Positions 60,517 through 64,000 of a DNA stretch of 64,000 nucleotides are shown here, in pieces (within the stretch, counting starts at the first letter, position 1; each line of letters starts with the position of its first letter). A program made the translations under genes and the position numbers. Source of the DNA: Brucella haematophila. GTDB lineage: Bacteria > Pseudomonadota > Alphaproteobacteria > Rhizobiales > Rhizobiaceae. The stretch is from NCBI RefSeq assembly GCF_005938105.1, contig NZ_VCPE01000021.1, forward strand, positions 1-64,000. Reading direction: 5' to 3'. The notes beneath the pieces were generated by a model that worked only from the letters and a program-made list of their open reading frames with translations, was not told the origin of the DNA and ran no database searches.

Positions 60517-61731
60517 ATGATCCACAGCGCCAATGCCACTAATGTCAAACAATCCGTGGAAAAGTCGTTAACTCGGCTTATTGAAGCGGACGCCGACACA
60601 CTGAGCGCCCAGCTTCAACACCTTCGTGCACGCGCATTCCCGCCGACAGCACAGAAAGAATTACGTAAATTTGCCCCGGGCGAGGCAGCCAAGCTCATTG
60701 GGATCAGTGACGTCTATCTTCGCACCCTCGTAAATGACGGTGTTATTGGAGAAGCGGAAAAGAACGCCGCTGGCAGACGCCTCTATTCCTTGGAGCAAAT
60801 CCATGCTATCCGGCATCACTTGAGTAATAATAAAAAGAGCTATGACCAACGCCGTAGGGAAGACGATCGACTTCAAGTAATAGCTGTTACTAATTTCAAA
60901 GGTGGCTCAGGCAAAACCACTACGGCTGCACATTTAGCGCAGTACTTTGCGCTTCGCGGTTATCGTGTTCTAGCCGCAGATCTAGATCCTCAGGCGTCAT
61001 TGTCTGCTTTATTTGGAATACAGCCGGAATTTGATCTCGAGCCTAACGAGACGCTTTACGGTGCAATCAGGTATGATGAAGCTCAACGGTCACTCAAAAG
61101 CATCATTAAGACTACATATTTCAGCGGTCTCGATATCGTACCTGGTAATCTCGAGTTGCAGGAATTCGAACACGAAACTCCTCGCGCCTTAACATCAGCG
61201 TCGCGATCAACTGACAAATTGTTTTTCACACGAGTAGCATCCGCACTGAAAAGTGTTGAAGACGACTATGATATCGTGGTTCTCGATTGCCCCCCTTCGC
61301 TTGGTTACCTAACCCTGTCGGCACTCTGTGCCGCAACTTCGGTGCTTGTAACAATTCATCCCCAAATGCTTGATGTAGCATCAATGAGCCAATTCTTGCA
61401 CATGACCGCTGGCCTTTTTGATGTTGTTGAAAGAGCAGGGGGCAATGCGAATTATGACTGGTTTCGCTATGTGCTTACTCGTTACGAACCAAACGACGGC
61501 TCCCAGTCGCAGATTGCTGGCCTTCTTAAAGGACTATTCGGAGACCGGGTATTAACTAATTCGATGGTCAAGTCCGCCGCGATATCAGACGCGGGAATTA
61601 CGAAGCAGACTCTTTACGAGGTCGGCAGAGAAAACTTTCATCGGCAGACGTATGATCGTGCGATCGAAGCTCTCGACGCCGTCAATCATGAACTCGAAGA
61701 ACTAGTGAGAGATGCGTGGGGTAGAAAATGA
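60517..61731 (+). CDS. repA: Replicon partition ATPase RepA (ParA-like)
   Basis: A 404-residue protein. The N-terminal half has a MerR-like DNA-binding segment (FAPGEAAKLIGISDVYLRTLV). The ParA motifs follow: Walker A KGGSGKTTTAAHLA near residue 131, the A' motif LAADLDPQASL, and Walker B VVLDCPPSLGYL. In repABC it is the partition ATPase and represses its own operon together with RepB. Start ATG 60517. The stop overlaps repB by four bases. Confidence 0.95.
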   Translation: MIHSANATNVKQSVEKSLTRLIEADADTLSAQLQHLRARAFPPTAQKELRKFAPGEAAKLIGISDVYLRTLVNDGVIGEAEKNAAGRRLYSLEQIHAIRHHLSNNKKSYDQRRREDDRLQVIAVTNFKGGSGKTTTAAHLAQYFALRGYRVLAADLDPQASLSALFGIQPEFDLEPNETLYGAIRYDEAQRSLKSIIKTTYFSGLDIVPGNLELQEFEHETPRALTSASRSTDKLFFTRVASALKSVEDDYDIVVLDCPPSLGYLTLSALCAATSVLVTIHPQMLDVASMSQFLHMTAGLFDVVERAGGNANYDWFRYVLTRYEPNDGSQSQIAGLLKGLFGDRVLTNSMVKSAAISDAGITKQTLYEVGRENFHRQTYDRAIEALDAVNHELEELVRDAWGRK

Positions 61732-62723
61732 ACAAGCGCCGTGATGCTTTACGAGATTTTCTAACGCCGATTACGACTAATCATGAGTTCTCAGCTGAGA
61801 ACACACCCAGACGGCCGCAGGTGTCTTCGGGCGCATTGCAAAGCATGAATGATGCAATTACCGGCCTTTCGAATGAAGCTGACGAACTCCGCAAAGCGCT
61901 AACCGATGGCCAAGCCATTGTAGAACTCGATGCAAATCTTATTGACGCGTCCTTTGTCAAGGATCGCCTAGATGAGCATGCAGGCGCGGAGTTTGACGCT
62001 TTATTGAATAGCATTCAGGAGAACGGTCAGGCAGTACCCGTGCTTGTAAGACCAAATCCTGATCAATCCGGTCGTTATCAACTCGCTTACGGACATCGGC
62101 GCGTTGCCGCACTTAAACAGCTTGGTTTAAAGGTCAAATCGTTCATTCGAGACCTGTCCGACGACGAATTGATTATAGCGCAAGGTAACGAAAACCTCGA
62201 ACGCAAAAATCTCACTTTTATTGAGAAGGCATTGTTTGCTCGACGCCTAGAAGATCGGGGAACGACGAGAGCGGTGATCATGGCAACGTTCGGCACCTCA
62301 TCCAGAGGTGTTTTGTCCGAAATGATTGCGTTGGCACGAAAGTTACCTGAAGAGCTCATACAGGCTATTGGCGCAGCGCCAGGTATTGGACGGCCGAAAT
62401 GGGATTCAATGGCTACACTGCTAGCCAATAAGCCAAACGCGTTCGAAACCGTTCTTCGGAATGAAACTCTGCAGACTCTAAATAGCACCGAACGCTTTGA
62501 AGCGATCTTCGCGTCTCTTAAGCAAGCGAACAAAGTATCAACAAACACAGTTGATCATGCCTGGCGTTCTGATGACTCACAGTTAAGAGCAGTTACCAAA
62601 TCCAAGCCTAAAGGATACGCTGTCGAGTTCTCAGAGCCTGAAGGAAAAGCGTTTGGAGCGTGGATATCGGATAATATGAAGCGCTTATATGAAGAATATA
62701 AGGACAGTAAACAGCCAAACTAG
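61728..62723 (+). CDS. repB: Replicon partition protein RepB (ParB-like)
   Basis: A 331-residue protein. The N-terminal ParB nuclease-like domain has VPVLVRPNPDQSGRYQLAYGHRRVAALKQLG with GHRR. A helix-turn-helix region is LSDDELIIAQGNENLERKNLTFIEKALFARRL. It binds parS, and here one parS copy is coded within its own codons 20-25. It overlaps repA by four bases. The C-terminal dimerisation domain ends KSKPKGYAVEFSEPEGKAFGAWISDNMKRL. Confidence 0.95.
   Translation: MNKRRDALRDFLTPITTNHEFSAENTPRRPQVSSGALQSMNDAITGLSNEADELRKALTDGQAIVELDANLIDASFVKDRLDEHAGAEFDALLNSIQENGQAVPVLVRPNPDQSGRYQLAYGHRRVAALKQLGLKVKSFIRDLSDDELIIAQGNENLERKNLTFIEKALFARRLEDRGTTRAVIMATFGTSSRGVLSEMIALARKLPEELIQAIGAAPGIGRPKWDSMATLLANKPNAFETVLRNETLQTLNSTERFEAIFASLKQANKVSTNTVDHAWRSDDSQLRAVTKSKPKGYAVEFSEPEGKAFGAWISDNMKRLYEEYKDSKQPN
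61787..61802. promoter_or_regulatory. parS: parS-type partition site, copy 2 (inside repB)
   Basis: The same 16-bp palindrome as at 60329. It spans the codons for EFSAEN near residues 20-25 of RepB. Confidence 0.8.
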
Positions 62724-62737
62724 GAGACTTAGCAAAA

Positions 62738-62789
62738 GAAAAAGGCCCCCAAACGTTACCGTCGTGGAAGCCTCTCTCAAAGTTCTAGC
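62738..62789 (-). ncRNA. repABC counter-transcribed RNA (incompatibility RNA)
   Basis: The repB-repC gap on the minus strand has a TTGACA -35 (62819-62824), a 17-base spacer and a GATTCT -10 (62796-62801). Transcription would begin near 62789. About 50 bases on, an 8-bp stem with a loop (62743-62773) is followed by a T-run (62738-62742). That is the layout of the repABC antisense RNA that represses RepC synthesis and sets incompatibility. It matches my memory of such rhizobial sequences. Confidence 0.75.
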
Positions 62790-62795
62790 AGACCG

Positions 62796-62824
62796 AGAAT
62801 CGCATTTCCATGAATCAGTGTCAA
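62796..62824 (-). promoter_or_regulatory. Promoter of the repABC antisense RNA
   Basis: TTGACA and GATTCT at a 17-base spacing, reading leftward. The -35 is a perfect consensus. It overlaps the leader of repC, as expected for this element. Confidence 0.65.
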
Positions 62825-62883
62825 GAGTCGTAAGCGTCTTTTTGGCGGGTGGATTTCTTTTGCCTTTTGAAAGGTGAGAGGGA

Positions 62884-64000
62884 ATGCAAATTCTGAAGAC
62901 TGACGCGTCCGCATTGCGTGGGCGAATGAAGATATTTGCCCAGAGTACTGACCGGCAGGAACAGCCGAAGCAGGAGAGGGGTGTAAACAGATGGGCGGTT
63001 TACAAACAGCTTTGCGTCGCTAAGGCTGAATTCGATCTGAACGATCGTTGCCTTGCCGTGCTGAGCTCGCTTCTGTCATTTCTGCCTGATGACGAATTGG
63101 CTGAGAAAAGCGGTCTCATCGTGTTTCCATCCAATCGGCAGCTTTCGCTGCGTGCCCATGGCATGCCGGAGTCTACACTGCGCCGACATCTGGCCTCCCT
63201 GATTGAAGCCGGGATCATTGCGCGCAAAGATAGCCCGACCCGCAAGCGCTATGCTCATAAGGACAGGGAAGGCTGCGTCGAGCTTGCTTTCGGCTTTTCC
63301 TTTGCACCATTGCTCCAGCGCGCCTCTGAAATTGCTGCTATCGCGGATAAGATTCTCGCAGATCAGAAAGCGCTGAAGCGTCTTCGCGACGAAGTGTCGG
63401 TCATGCGCCGAGATATGGCGGCAGCTTTTGCGGATAAGGCCGAAGAAAGAGGTGAGCTTAGTGAGTGTCTCGAAGCTTTGTTCGTTCGCTTCCGCTCCAT
63501 TGTCGACGCAATTCCTCGTCGTGCATCTCTTGATGAACTGTCCGCGATTAGGGCCAATTTTGAAGCCATTCGTGGTGAATTGGCTATCGCTTTGAAAACA
63601 ATAGAGATTGTTCCGGAAATGAGCGTCAGCGTCGCTCAAACTGAGCGGCAGCATAATGAATCCCTGCCAGAATCCCTTTTTGAATCTCAAAATGGCGAAA
63701 AGATTGATTTGAACGCGCCTTCCGCGGAAACACCAGTTTCTGTGAAGCCTGAAGAAGGAACTTCTGGCAACTTAACCCCATCCATTTCCCTCGATCAGGT
63801 GCTTCGATCCTGTCCAGATATTCGCGAGTATGGTGCGAACGGAATTGGTACATGGCGTGAGCTTTTCGATGCCTCGCGGATCGTCTCGGGCTTTCTCGGC
63901 ATCAGTCAATCAGCCTATCAGGAAGCGATCCGTTTCATGGGGCCAGAAACCGCGTCGACGGCCATTGCATGGATTCTGCAGAAACTATCGGCCATCAATT
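62884..64000 (+). CDS. repC: Replication initiator RepC (3' end outside window)
   Basis: The frame from ATG 62884 (MQILKTDASALRGRMKIFAQ) is open to the window edge, giving 372 residues without a stop. It matches the RepC family: VYKQLCVAKAEFDLNDRCLAVLSSLLSFLP, then GLIVFPSNRQLSLRAHGMPESTLRRHLASLIEAGII, the DNA-binding winged-helix region, and SCPDIREYGANGIGTWRELFDASR further on. It initiates replication at an origin inside its own gene in this plasmid class. Expression is limited by the antisense RNA just upstream. Confidence 0.95.
   Translation, partial: MQILKTDASALRGRMKIFAQSTDRQEQPKQERGVNRWAVYKQLCVAKAEFDLNDRCLAVLSSLLSFLPDDELAEKSGLIVFPSNRQLSLRAHGMPESTLRRHLASLIEAGIIARKDSPTRKRYAHKDREGCVELAFGFSFAPLLQRASEIAAIADKILADQKALKRLRDEVSVMRRDMAAAFADKAEERGELSECLEALFVRFRSIVDAIPRRASLDELSAIRANFEAIRGELAIALKTIEIVPEMSVSVAQTERQHNESLPESLFESQNGEKIDLNAPSAETPVSVKPEEGTSGNLTPSISLDQVLRSCPDIREYGANGIGTWRELFDASRIVSGFLGISQSAYQEAIRFMGPETASTAIAWILQKLSAIN

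Noticed and set aside
60661-60876. Minus-strand ORF of 71 codons inside repA
   Set aside because: Antisense of the RepA N-terminal DNA-binding region. No ribosome site or family match.

Overview
The window reads as part of an accessory replicon, a repABC plasmid or chromid, from an alphaproteobacterium of the order Hyphomicrobiales, most likely the Brucella/Ochrobactrum group. The reasons are a repABC replication-partition operon running off the right edge, two repABC-type parS palindromes, a 103-bp palindromic repeat that I recognise as Brucella Bru-RS-like, a GAAC-N7-GAAC LexA box, and family content typical of rhizobial and Brucella plasmids (DUF982, DUF1612/RHE_PE00001, DUF488). No database search was possible. 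Family names rest on motifs and memory.

Layout. 1-6.6 kb is insertion-sequence debris: the right end of an IS6-family element, a DUF2945-DUF488 gene pair, a DUF982 gene broken by a TGA, and an IS3-family element whose transposase is interrupted by a complete group II intron. A TetR/VOC pair follows, then a palindromic IS-end relic. 6.6-10.5 kb holds an Eco29kI-like restriction-modification pair, a divergent second C5-cytosine methyltransferase and a WGR protein. 10.5-14.1 kb is gene-poor. It carries repeated 13-bp palindromes, an imperfect duplication of about 400 bp, a transglutaminase-like gene and a small basic-protein gene. 14.1-18.5 kb is an operon built around a two-gene FtsH-like AAA+/M41 protease. 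18.9-23.6 kb has a zincin-like protein, an unknown gene, a ChaA-type Ca2+/H+ antiporter and an NRAMP transporter. 23.6-24.8 kb is IS6 and IS3 debris.

25.0-39.4 kb is one type I secretion locus: a 3,052-residue repetitive adhesin with its ABC exporter, membrane-fusion protein, a small BamE-like periplasmic protein and a TolC-family lipoprotein. 39.7-45.5 kb mixes IS30 and IS6 copies with a HEPN/Abi-like gene, an SOS-boxed Y-family polymerase operon, a truncated TIR gene and a GIY-YIG gene. 45.6-49.0 kb has a RHE_PE00001 protein and an antitoxin-VapC-antitoxin-integrase operon. 49.1-55.4 kb looks like an envelope or lipid group: a DUF4239-like protein, an MFS transporter, an HdeD/papain-like fusion, a DUF4105 protein and a patatin lipoprotein. 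55.9-60 kb has a serine recombinase, parDE, a 2H phosphoesterase and a broken alpha/beta hydrolase. 60.5 kb to the edge is repA-repB-(antisense RNA)-repC.

The best candidates for something undescribed are two neighbouring features. One is the split FtsH-like protease operon with its structured leader. The other is the palindrome-rich duplicated block upstream of the small gene at 13225, whose first copy appears to carry a decayed paralogue of that gene.
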